From: Sphingobacteriales bacterium
Lineage (GTDB): Bacteria > Bacteroidota > Bacteroidia > Sphingobacteriales > Sphingobacteriaceae
Reading direction: 5' to 3'
Assembly (NCBI GenBank): GCA_015655115.1
Contig: JAATFQ010000154.1
Span: 1 to 37,171, forward strand
DNA: 37,171 nt
Both the position numbers and the translations under genes were made by a program. Below, in pieces: positions 27,231 through 35,537 of the stretch. Under the pieces are notes generated by a model. That model did no database searches. It was not told the DNA's origin and saw nothing but the letters and a program-made list of their open reading frames with translations. The number at the start of each line of letters is the position of its first letter. The first letter of the stretch is position 1.

Positions 27231-27599
27231 ATGACAGTCAACACTAAAAAAAACGCAATTATCTATTGGGTAAGTACCGCTATAATAGCTGCATTCATCC
27301 TGCCGGGAATCTTCTTTGCAGGAAGCAAAATGGCTTTAGAAGGCACAGCTCACCTCGGTTTACCGATGTGGTTTCACTGGGAGCTCAGTATAGGAAAGTT
27401 TATTGGCGGGCTGATCCTTATCTTTCCTTTCTTTCCGAAGCGGATTAAAGAGTGGGCGTATGTCGCGCTTGGCATCGACTTCATTTCGGCATTTATTGCT
27501 ATAGTAGCAGTAGATGGTATATCAGGAATGTGGTATGCGCCGATTATCTGTTTGATTTTATTAATTATTTCCTACGTTACATTCCTGAAGCGAAAATAA
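27231..27599 (+). CDS. DoxX-like small membrane protein
   Basis: 122 residues with four membrane helices (about 10-30, 50-70, 75-95, 100-118), inner membrane. The pattern ILPGIFFAGSKMALEG then LGLPMWFHWELSIGKFIGGLILIFPFFPKRIKEWAYVALGID (quoted in parts: GKFIGGLILIF and KEWAYVALGID) matches DoxX-like proteins of Bacteroidetes. The family has been linked to quinol or sulfur redox reactions and stress, but its general role is unclear. It is alone, with a strong inverted repeat just upstream, suggesting tight induced expression by a diffusible regulator. Confidence 0.85.
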   Translation: MTVNTKKNAIIYWVSTAIIAAFILPGIFFAGSKMALEGTAHLGLPMWFHWELSIGKFIGGLILIFPFFPKRIKEWAYVALGIDFISAFIAIVAVDGISGMWYAPIICLILLIISYVTFLKRK

Positions 27600-27719
27600 G
27601 ATTGAATTTAACCAACTTCAACATAGCATGCGCACAGGTATGCAGGATTAAAGAGTTAGTATTAGGGATGTAAGCTAAACAGCTTCTATATGACTGTCCA
27701 GCTTACATTCTCTTTTTGC

Positions 27720-28523
27720 TTATAACTGTGGTTTGTTTTCCGCTTTAATTTCCCACCATTTCAATGGAAATACTAATTTATTTACAGACCCAACGATCAG
27801 ATCTGGTTTAAAAGCATATTTACTAAGATCTTCTTTATTGGCAATTCCGGAAAGTACCAAAATAGTTTTATATCCCATTTGAACTCCACCCTGAATATCA
27901 GTCTCCATCGTATCACCAATAACAGTTGTTGCGGCAGTTTCCAGACCGAGGAATTTCCTTGCAGAGCGCATCATTACCGGCCCTGGTTTTCCAATTACAA
28001 AAGCCTTGATACCAGTTGCTTCTTCAATCATTGCTGTTGTTGCAGCAATACCCAGATTATTCCATCCCGGTTTTTTTGGCGAAGGGTCTCTATTTGTTGT
28101 AATAAACTTTGAACCGGCCAGGATCATATCTACGGCACGCTGAACCATCTCCAGGGTAAAGTTTCTACCTTCTCCCAGAACCACAAATTCTGGATCTGTA
28201 TCTACAAGAGTAACACCATTTTCATGTAAACTGGTAATCAGTCCACCTTCACCAAGTACATAAGCTGTAACATTATGTCCCTGGTCACCTAAAAACTTAC
28301 CAGTAGCCATTGCACTGGTATATACATGTTCTTTAGTCACTTCAATTCCCAGTCTCTTCAATTTCCTGGTCACTTCCAAACTTGTGCGCTGACTGTTATT
28401 CGTCATAAAAGTAAATGGAATTCCTTGTTTAAGTAAACCTGCTATAAAAGTATCAGCTCCCTGGATTAGTGTTTCCCCGTTGTAGATCACACCATCCATA
28501 TCAATTAAAAGTCCTTGTTGCAT
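27720..28523 (-). CDS. HAD-IIA phosphatase, NagD family
   Basis: 267 residues, cytoplasmic. Motif I DMDGV places the nucleophile at D8 and the acid/base at D10; motif II is in FMTNNSQR; motif III lysine is in IGKPGPVMM; motif IV is VIGDTMETDI. The cap insertion of the IIA type lies between motifs II and III. NagD-like proteins dephosphorylate sugar phosphates, nucleoside monophosphates or p-nitrophenyl phosphate; the physiological substrate is not clear. It is monocistronic, and the stretch upstream (28524-28831) carries no convincing promoter but does hold a TetR-type dyad at 28704-28717. Confidence 0.93.
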   Translation of the reverse strand: MQQGLLIDMDGVIYNGETLIQGADTFIAGLLKQGIPFTFMTNNSQRTSLEVTRKLKRLGIEVTKEHVYTSAMATGKFLGDQGHNVTAYVLGEGGLITSLHENGVTLVDTDPEFVVLGEGRNFTLEMVQRAVDMILAGSKFITTNRDPSPKKPGWNNLGIAATTAMIEEATGIKAFVIGKPGPVMMRSARKFLGLETAATTVIGDTMETDIQGGVQMGYKTILVLSGIANKEDLSKYAFKPDLIVGSVNKLVFPLKWWEIKAENKPQL

Positions 28524-28703
28524 ATTTTTTTTATTATAATTTTAAAGATTAATTAAAAACCTCCCTTCGAATACTACCTTAAAATATAGAGGTAATAATT
28601 AAACATCTTAATTTTGTACGAATATAATTGTTGCTATTGCCTTTTCATAACTAATCACATTAATAATATTAATCTGTAATCTATATCATAAAAACGATTT
28701 AAA

Positions 28704-28717
28704 ATACCATCAGGTAT
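28704..28717. promoter_or_regulatory. Fourth TetR-type operator, 12 kb from the regulator gene
   Basis: ATACC-ATCA-GGTAT is a perfect match to the core shared by the operators at 15450-15463 and 16224-16237. It lies in the spacer 28524-28831, about 180 bases upstream of the HAD gene and 20 bases upstream of an unconvincing small plus-strand frame. The rest of the spacer is AT-rich with no other feature I can name. Confidence 0.5.
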
Positions 28718-28831
28718 ATGAATGGGAAACTTACAAAATGTATAATCCGAAAAGCTTAATTTCTGCAAAGCCTGTATCATTTGTCACCCTACATTACTAT
28801 CACATTCTAAGATGCCGTATGTGCTTAATTG

Positions 28832-29338
28832 CTATTTACTTTTCAATACGTCCTTTATTGCCTGTAGTTCCATACTCAGTTTTCCTATTAATACTTTCAG
28901 CACATCAATTTCATGCTGCTGATTAGCGATTTGTTCATCATGTTCCTGCCATCCTGCATTGAGCTGATCTGCCGTACCATTTTCACCGCCATGTTTATTG
29001 CCCCCAGAAGATGCTGTTGTCGTCGGCAATGGTTCCGCCTCTCAGGTATACGGCTGAATATGGAACTATTTACCGTTAGCGTGCCGTAATTGATAATTGC
29101 TCCGCCCTCCAGCGTAGCTTCATTACCTGCTGCTGATGGTCATTGTACCGTAAGTTTCAAACAAGATATTGTTGTATACCGAGTTGGTGGACGACCATGT
29201 TCCTTCGCCTGAATATTCCTGGTTAGCCTTAAGATACAGGTTACTGAACTGAGGTGAACCTAGGGTAACATAAATCCCTCCACCACGGTAGTTATTGCGG
29301 GTCGTGGTTCTTTGGTTTGAACTAAAACCCAGGCTGTA
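28832..29338 (-). pseudogene. Decayed beta-helix / Pmp-like surface protein gene
   Basis: Three minus-strand frames continue one another. Frame A (about 29338-29125) reads with NNYRGGGIYVTLGSPQFSN and TNSVYNNILFETYGTMTI; frame B (about 29130-29045) with EGGAIINYGTLTVNSSIFSR; frame C (about 29044-28832) is a coiled coil beginning after TTTASSGGNKHGGENG and ending KDVLKSK. GGGIY, GGAI..GTLTV and NSSIF are typical of right-handed beta-helix or polymorphic-membrane-protein repeats of secreted adhesins. At least two frameshifts and the lack of an N-terminus show that it is broken. The 11-bp repeat array directly upstream (minus strand sense) has replaced or cut off the 5' part. Confidence 0.6.
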
Positions 29339-29352
29339 TCAGACCTTATAAC

Positions 29353-29604
29353 GGACCGGAGACGATCCGGAGACTGTAGGGGATGTTGCCTGACTGTTGC
29401 CCAGTTGTGACCCGGTTGTTGCCCAGGCATCCGTACCCCAACCGTACCCCAACTGTACTGCAACCGTACCCCATCTGTACCCCTAGGTATAGATGGGGTA
29501 CGGTTGGGGTACGGTTGCAGTACAGTTGGCCGGGCAACAGTCAGGCAACAGTCAGGCAACAACTGGGCAACATCTGCACGCGTTCCCGGACTGTCTCAGG
29601 ACCC
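29353..29604. repeat. Inverted repeat array with strict 11-bp period
   Basis: Eighteen consecutive 11-bp units keep exact phase from 29385 to 29582 (198 bp); two more units on each outer side are looser. Left units are of types GTTGCCCAGTT and AACCGTACCCC; right units are GGGGTACGGTT and AGTCAGGCAAC, their reverse complements. The core stem is a perfect 16 bp, 29461-29476 with 29491-29506, around a 14-nt loop. The array is far more GC-rich than its surroundings. It ends about 26 bp after the susD stop on the minus strand. Confidence 0.85.
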
Positions 29605-29630
29605 ATATAGGGCCATCACCGGCAGTTTCA

Positions 29631-31040
29631 TCACCAGCCTGCATTTTGCTGGATAGGATTCCTGTCTAATTCAGACTGGGGTATCGGCGCCACCCTCCTG
29701 TAATTTGAATAGACGACTGTAGGAGCACTGGTACTTCCCCTGTTAGTAATATCACGTTTCAACCTGTTTAACGTTGAAAAGCGGTCGCCCTCAAAAGCCA
29801 GCTCTTTACGGCGCTCAGTGATAATGCGATCGAACAAAGCGGCCCCAGTTTCATTCACTACCGCTGCAGGGTCCCTTTCTGCGACTAGTGTCTGCAGGTA
29901 GTTCAAGGCATCAGAAGGCCTGTTTAATTGGTAAGCAGCTTCGGCAGCTATTAAATAGGCATCAGAAAGACGCAATATTTTTTTCCCCCCTTTATTGGCC
30001 ACATCGGGATATTTATTGATAATGTAAGCAGGATTTTCAGCACTTGTCCTTGCCCCTTTAATAATCAGCGTTTTCCTGACATCAGTATTGGAGAATGAAT
30101 CATAAAAAGATCTCGTAGTCAGTCCGTCACCATAGCCATCCTGCAGATAGAAATTGGGCAGCTCATCAAACCCGGCATTGTCGATCTGGTCAGATATCAG
30201 CTCAAAAAGCGTTTCTGTTACCGCAGCGGAAGTCTGTGGACGCACAGATTCCCAATAAGCAGTAAAGCCTGCAATAGTCAGCAGTGAGGTGCCCGAACCT
30301 GTAATAACCTCTGTTGCCTCATCGTATGCGAGCTGGAAACTCTCAGGTGTACCTTTAAACAAGTTCACTTTGGCAGCTAACGTGCGTGCAGCATATTTTG
30401 AAAACCTTGCTGTAGTGGGCTGCTGGTTCATCAAGGTATAAGCTTTATCCAGATCGGAAAGAATTTGGGTGTATACTTCCTCCACAGTTGCACGTGCAGG
30501 CTTCTTGTCGATGTCGAAGTTCAGCACAATTGGAACTCCCGGACCTGCAGGATTATCGGTATATGGTCTCGCGAAGGTCTTCACCAGCTCAAAATAGATC
30601 AGCGCTCTAATCGCATAGGCCTCTCCTTTGTACTGATCCACATCAGCCTGAGAACTAACTACCGGATCAGCATTAATCACGTTATTGGCCCTCAGGATAA
30701 CTCTGTAGCCATTTTCCCAGATCCCCAGTACATCGGCATTGGTGACCACAAAACTGTAATTGTTATGCCCCGTATACCTGCCCGAGTTTCTGGTAGACAC
30801 GAACACATTGTCTGCCTGCAGGTCGCCCAGCAGCGGTAAAGCACGACCGTATAATTGTGACACCCGCATACCTGCATAAGTTCCGGTTAAAGCGGTCAGC
30901 AGGTCTACATCCGTCTTCAACGCGTCACCTGCATTGATTGAGGTAGAAGGTGGCTGGTTCAGGAAGTCTTTTTTGCAGGAGCTGAATAACACGTTTAACA
31001 ACAGTCCCGCATATAATATATATTTATAGCTATGTCTCAT
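29631..31040 (-). CDS. SusD/RagB-family nutrient-binding lipoprotein
   Basis: 469 residues from ATG 31040. This start opens a lipoprotein signal peptide (lipobox FSSC, Cys22); a start at 31067 would overlap susC by 11 bases and give a poor signal. The mature protein begins KKDFLNQPPSTS, the SusD opening, and carries the four TPR-like helices of the family (NGYRVILRANNVINADPV; YKGEAYAIRALIYFELVKTF; KYAARTLAAKVNLFKG; RLSDAYLIAAEAAYQLNRP) and the C-terminal ITERRKELAFEGDRF. It caps the partner SusC barrel at the outer membrane surface and binds the incoming ligand. It follows susC by 16 bases. The substrate is unknown because no enzyme genes adjoin. Confidence 0.95.
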   Translation of the reverse strand: MRHSYKYILYAGLLLNVLFSSCKKDFLNQPPSTSINAGDALKTDVDLLTALTGTYAGMRVSQLYGRALPLLGDLQADNVFVSTRNSGRYTGHNNYSFVVTNADVLGIWENGYRVILRANNVINADPVVSSQADVDQYKGEAYAIRALIYFELVKTFARPYTDNPAGPGVPIVLNFDIDKKPARATVEEVYTQILSDLDKAYTLMNQQPTTARFSKYAARTLAAKVNLFKGTPESFQLAYDEATEVITGSGTSLLTIAGFTAYWESVRPQTSAAVTETLFELISDQIDNAGFDELPNFYLQDGYGDGLTTRSFYDSFSNTDVRKTLIIKGARTSAENPAYIINKYPDVANKGGKKILRLSDAYLIAAEAAYQLNRPSDALNYLQTLVAERDPAAVVNETGAALFDRIITERRKELAFEGDRFSTLNRLKRDITNRGSTSAPTVVYSNYRRVAPIPQSELDRNPIQQNAGW

Positions 31041-31056
31041 CTTCGTTTCATTTAAA

Positions 31057-34000
31057 TTAAAATCCAACGTTTAGGCCAAAAGTGACTGTCTTGGGAATAA
31101 ACAGCTCGAAGTTATTTGTTCCCCCGGTACCACCCGCTTCAGGGTCGAACGGCAGCCTGTCGTCCTTTACCCAGGTCCAGATATTAGAACCTCTTACATA
31201 TAGCCTTAAGCTGGCAACACTGATTTTATCAAGCAGTATTTGCGGGAATTTGTAGCTCAGGGTAATATCCCTTAACCGGATATAATCTCCCTTATACAGC
31301 AGCCTGTCGGATACACCATAAGAATTGGTAGGATTATCATAAATTAACTTTGGCACACTTGTGATATCTCCCGGTTTCTGCCAGCGTTCCAGCTCTGTTG
31401 CACTCTGGTTATAAGAGCCGATATAAGCGCCACCACTATTCTGGTACTGGAAAAATCCGTTATAGATATAGTTGCCGAAGTTGTAATAGAATAGCGCATC
31501 CAGGCCTATGCCTTTATAACTTACCGTTGCTCCAAAACTTCCAAAGGCTTTAGGGGCAGCCGATTTGCCCAGGAGGGCTCTTTTCGCCTGACTATAGCTG
31601 GTTACTACTGCTGTCCGGGTTTCGTCTGCATACCATTGCGGGGCTCCGGTCTCCACATTTACACCTGCATACTGAGGCAGGTAGTACGATTGGTAATCCT
31701 CCCCAACCTGGCGGATAAAGGGGCTCGAAATCTGTTTATCCGTCACCAGGCTGGTCAGCTTATTTTTATTTAACGAAATATTAAAGTTCAGGGATACCTC
31801 CAGATCATCCGTCTTAACAGGCGAACCATTTACCGAAAACTCCCATCCCCTGTTGCGCATGCCCCCGAGATTATCTATGTAACTGGAAAATCCAGAAGTA
31901 AAAGATACCGGGGTAGCAAGCAGCAAATCATCTGACTGGCGGTTATACCATTCAATAGTTGCGTTTAATCTGTCTTTAAAGAAACCCAGGTCCAATGCAA
32001 TATCCGCAGCTTTGGTTTTTTCCCAGGTCAGTGTACTTACTCCGTACTGGATGGGTCCGCTACCAATATTGCCGTTATACACAAAATTATAGGTAGTCCT
32101 GGTGTACCCATACAGGTTTCTCCAGGCATTATTTCCTATCCCTGCATTTCCATTAATCCCATAAGACCCTCTGAACTTTAGCTGGCTAATGAAGGAAAGA
32201 GATTTAATAAAGTCCTCCTCATGCGCATTCCAGCTGCCACCGGCCGACCAGAAGTTCCCATATATATTATCAGCACCAAACCGGGAAGAGCCGTCCCTTC
32301 TGAAGCTGCCAGACAGCACATATTTATTTTTATAAGATATATCGCCCAGAGCAAGTAAAGAAGCAAAAGTATAGCTGCTGCCAGACCCTTCAGCGGTTAT
32401 TGGCGTGGCCCCAACACTCGGCACGGTATAGTTCGTATTTAAAGGGAGATTATACGATGCTACCGAAGCCGAATAATACTGGGATTTCTGTGCTTCATAC
32501 CCAGCTTTTACATTCCCTACCCAACTTGATTCCGGATCTATTTCCCAGCGGTAATCGACCAGGTTTGTCCACACCCAGTTAAAATAACGGCCATAGTCGC
32601 GGTAAGACCTTCCCTTATCATTTAAGCCATCTCCGTAACTGGGATTATTATAGCTGTCTTCTTCAATACTATTGTAATCTATACCATATTTGGAGGAAAA
32701 TTTAAGGTTCGGAAAAAGCTTATATTCAGCACTGAGCGTAGTGATTGCCTTTTGCGTATTATTGCTGGCTTTGTCCCACGCCAGGATTGCCAGCGGATTA
32801 TACAGTCCACCGCCCGGCGAGAGTCCCCCGCTGATATTGGGTGAGCCATCGGCATTCCTTGCCGCATAATTGGGCATAATAAAAAGCGCGCCCAGCACAG
32901 GGTTACCAAAGGCACCTGCATTTAACAGCGCTTTTGTATTGGCACTGGACAGCATGATATTTGTAGCAAAAGACAGTTTAGCATTTACCTGGTGCTTTAA
33001 GTTTAAATTTCCAGAGTACCGCTTAAAACTGGAGGCCAGTACCGTTCCTTCCTGAGTAAAATAGCCTCCACCAAAATGAAACTGCGTTTTATCATTGCCG
33101 CCATCTACAGACAGGTTATATTGCTGCTGCGTACCGTTGCGGGTTACCTCATCATACCAGTCTGTATTTATACTGGGATCGATGCCGAAGCCATCTTCAG
33201 AGATCACAAATTCCCTGATATTATCGGCCGTTAAACCATAGGCATTTACATATGCCGGATTATTTAATAAAGACTCTCCTATCAAAAGAATATTCTCTTC
33301 CGTAGTCAGAGGTCTGGTTTTATCATTATATACTCCTGGTTTTACCGTTCCATATTCTGCATCAAGCCTGATCTTTGTTTTTCCGGATTTACCAGATTTA
33401 GTCGTGATCAGCACCACGCCGTTTGATCCCCGGGAACCATATATCGCAGTCGATGATGCATCTTTTAAAATGGTCATGCTCTCAATATCATTTGGATTGA
33501 TGCCTGCTAATGCATTGGTGGTTGTAGTATTAACAGATAAATCACCCGAATTCACAGGAATACCATCTATTACATACAACGGTTCCGATGATCCGGTAAT
33601 AGAGCCCAGTCCCCTGATACGGATCTGCTGCATGGCTCCTGGCTGACCAGAGGCGCCTACAGACCGTAAACCTGGTACTCGCCCCTGCAAGGCCTTATCT
33701 ACAGAAGTAAATGGTGTAACTTCCAGGTCTTTAGCTGCAACTGTTGATACTGACCCTGTTTGCCTGCCTTTTGTAATAGTTCCATATCCGGTAACCACAA
33801 CTTCGGAGAGTGACCGGGAGTCTGAAACCAGCAATACATGCAAGACAGTAGCAGAGGAAATGGCTACAGTCTGGGGAACATAACCAAGATACGCAAATTC
33901 CAATTCTTTCGCCCTGGCAGATATCGGTATAGAAAATCTTCCCGCTGCATCGGTCTGGGTGCCGCCCCGGGTGCCTTTAATTTTAACAGTAACTCCCGGG

Positions 34001-34113
34001 AGTGGTTTCCCATCTTCCCTCCCGCCTACAGTACCTGTTATTATCCTGTCCTGAGCTGCGACGATATTGATGAAACTCAAGATATAGAATATACTTAGTA
34101 TAAGTTTTCTCAT
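31057..34113 (-). CDS. SusC/RagA-family TonB-dependent outer-membrane transporter
   Basis: 1018 residues: signal peptide (about 1-20), an N-terminal carboxypeptidase-regulatory-like beta domain (ITGTVGGREDGKPLPGVTV), the TonB box region (SEVVVTGYG), the plug domain (IRIRGLGSITGSSEPLYVIDGIPV) and a beta-barrel ending in the aromatic KTVTFGLNVGF. There is no N-terminal STN signalling domain and no sigma or anti-sigma gene nearby, so regulation is not by the trans-envelope route. It imports oligosaccharides or peptides together with the SusD protein. No polysaccharide enzymes lie in the adjoining 3 kb, so the pair is an orphan. Confidence 0.96.
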   Translation of the reverse strand: MRKLILSIFYILSFINIVAAQDRIITGTVGGREDGKPLPGVTVKIKGTRGGTQTDAAGRFSIPISARAKELEFAYLGYVPQTVAISSATVLHVLLVSDSRSLSEVVVTGYGTITKGRQTGSVSTVAAKDLEVTPFTSVDKALQGRVPGLRSVGASGQPGAMQQIRIRGLGSITGSSEPLYVIDGIPVNSGDLSVNTTTTNALAGINPNDIESMTILKDASSTAIYGSRGSNGVVLITTKSGKSGKTKIRLDAEYGTVKPGVYNDKTRPLTTEENILLIGESLLNNPAYVNAYGLTADNIREFVISEDGFGIDPSINTDWYDEVTRNGTQQQYNLSVDGGNDKTQFHFGGGYFTQEGTVLASSFKRYSGNLNLKHQVNAKLSFATNIMLSSANTKALLNAGAFGNPVLGALFIMPNYAARNADGSPNISGGLSPGGGLYNPLAILAWDKASNNTQKAITTLSAEYKLFPNLKFSSKYGIDYNSIEEDSYNNPSYGDGLNDKGRSYRDYGRYFNWVWTNLVDYRWEIDPESSWVGNVKAGYEAQKSQYYSASVASYNLPLNTNYTVPSVGATPITAEGSGSSYTFASLLALGDISYKNKYVLSGSFRRDGSSRFGADNIYGNFWSAGGSWNAHEEDFIKSLSFISQLKFRGSYGINGNAGIGNNAWRNLYGYTRTTYNFVYNGNIGSGPIQYGVSTLTWEKTKAADIALDLGFFKDRLNATIEWYNRQSDDLLLATPVSFTSGFSSYIDNLGGMRNRGWEFSVNGSPVKTDDLEVSLNFNISLNKNKLTSLVTDKQISSPFIRQVGEDYQSYYLPQYAGVNVETGAPQWYADETRTAVVTSYSQAKRALLGKSAAPKAFGSFGATVSYKGIGLDALFYYNFGNYIYNGFFQYQNSGGAYIGSYNQSATELERWQKPGDITSVPKLIYDNPTNSYGVSDRLLYKGDYIRLRDITLSYKFPQILLDKISVASLRLYVRGSNIWTWVKDDRLPFDPEAGGTGGTNNFELFIPKTVTFGLNVGF

Positions 34114-34704
34114 AAAATAAGCTTTTAGGTTAAAAAATTGATATTACCTAAGTTAATCAAATGAAAAACTTATATTTCTATAGTTTAAAAATTGAGACAA
34201 ACGACCTATTTCGGCCTATATCAAAAGAAAACGAACCTCTGACTAAAGATTGATACGCATAATTTAGAACTGACCCTGGTAAAAAAGAAAAACAGCAGTA
34301 AATTTTACTTAAAAGGCTTTTATTAGCGAAAAAGCCATCCAAAAATGCTTGAAATGATTAAATGATCGACAAACAGGCACTTTTGATCTACCAACACTGC
34401 AAAACAGGTAAAACGTTGAACACCTGGCGTTCATCTACACTTATGCACCATTTGTCTAAAACATTTTAACTGAGAAATTAAAATGGTTCTATTTGTTTCA
34501 TCAAAACAAACAAAGATGAAACCGTCATGAGCTTACAGCTTTCAAAGTAATGAAGAGCTCATAATAGCTTCATAAGCTTTAAACCGCCGAAGGCAGCTAG
34601 AAGACAAATAAAAAACAATAACCGAGCTTCAGCGAGCTCTTGAAACCTATCAAAAAAAATAAATACTACTGAAAAATAACTACTGATAAAACAAATATTT
34701 ACTT
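34114..34704. other. 590-bp spacer upstream of susC with inverted repeats
   Basis: No gene is convincing. GTTTCATC (34495-34502) and GATGAAAC (34515-34522) form a perfect 8-bp inverted repeat with a 12-nt spacer; GGCTTTT (34315-34321) and AAAAGCC (34330-34336) form a smaller hairpin. No exact TAnnTTTG is found just upstream of susC; a near match (TAAGTTTT, minus) lies about 60 bases from its start. Confidence 0.4.
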
Positions 34705-34878
34705 ATGAAAAAGTTATTTAACGTCTCCCCATTTATACTTTTACTGGCACCTGTTTTTATGATGTTCCTATTTTTCGCCATCTCTGCTAATCAGGCCAAT
34801 GACGATAAAAGTGAATTCACATTAAAGACCAGATGTATCCCAACGCCAGCATTGATCATTAATCAGTTAAAAAAATAA
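34705..34878 (+). CDS. Small hydrophobic secreted or membrane peptide, function unknown
   Basis: 57 residues. It opens with a lysine pair and a long hydrophobic segment (about 8-33, FILLLAPVFMMFLFFAI), followed by a polar tail with one cysteine (TRCIPTPALIINQLKK). This could be an uncleaved membrane anchor or a signal peptide leaving a short secreted peptide of about 25 residues. The reading frame ends two bases before the converging kinase remnant. No strong promoter is visible. Such short proteins are often missed by annotation; it could also be a chance frame, though the signal-like start argues otherwise. No family is recognised. Confidence 0.55.
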   Translation: MKKLFNVSPFILLLAPVFMMFLFFAISANQANDDKSEFTLKTRCIPTPALIINQLKK

Positions 34879-34880
34879 TA

Positions 34881-35534
34881 TCAGGCAATAGGCACGTCTT
34901 TCGGAATGGGTACACTAAAATAAAAAGTAGAACCCTTATCTGATTCGCTTTCCACCCATACCTCGCCATCGTGGCGCTGAATAATCTCTGAACATAAATA
35001 AAGTCCTAAACCAAACCCGGAAATATGTTGTGTAGTGACATTTTTAATCCGGTTATAACGGCTGAATAGTTTTGCCTGATCAGGTACTGAGATACCTATA
35101 CCATTGTCTTTCACACCTATCTGTACATTGGTAGCTGATGCTGTTACAGATACCTCGATCGTCTTATTCACAGGCGAATATTTTACCGCATTGCTCAGGA
35201 AATTATTGATCACCTGTCCGATTTTGTCCCTGTCTGCATACATCGATAAAGAAGGGCTAGGCATCAGGCAGAATTCGTAATCAGCCGCTATTGGCCTGAT
35301 CTCTTCTATGCTTTCCTGCAGCAACTGATCTACATCGAAAGATTTTTTAATCAGATAAATTTTACCTGCTTCAAAGCTGGATATATTTAGAAAACCACTG
35401 ATCATTGTGGACAATTTCTTGATCACCCCATTCGATTTATTCAGTACGTTAATGGTAAAAGCATCCTCAGTTTTTGCAGCCCTGACCGACAGTAGCTGTC
35501 CATACCCCTGCAAAGTAGTCAGCGGAGTTTTCAG
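34881..35534 (-). pseudogene. C-terminal part of the histidine kinase after the internal stop
   Basis: Continues the upstream frame exactly, starting LKTPLTTLQGYGQL. It has the second half of the H box, the dimerisation helix and the whole ATPase domain: N box NNFLSNAVKYSP, G1 DNGIGIS, F box and G2 GFGLGLYL. It lacks its own start: a TTG in the LQGYGQ segment (35513) is the only nearby candidate, and it is poor. Without the histidine it cannot phosphorylate itself, though it could bind ATP. Confidence 0.8.
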
Positions 35535-35537
35535 TTA
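35535..35537 (-). other. In-frame TAA replacing the H-box glutamate
   Basis: The frame reads ALVSH, TAA, LKTPLTT where family members read SHELKTP. The histidine codon is 35538-35540. No length change is needed; the two halves are in perfect register. Confidence 0.9.

Noticed and set aside
28738..28926. 62-codon plus-strand frame just after the fourth TetR-type dyad
   Set aside because: It runs antisense over the coiled-coil remnant of the decayed surface-protein gene, has no recognisable domain and shows odd residue composition.
29353..29604. CRISPR array
   Set aside because: Units are 11 bp, contiguous and without unique spacers, and no cas gene is in the window.
29260..29610. Open frames of 63-100 codons on both strands across the 11-bp array
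   Set aside because: An 11-bp period makes the reading frame rotate through the same few words without stops; the openness is a by-product of the repeat and gives Pro/Arg-rich nonsense.
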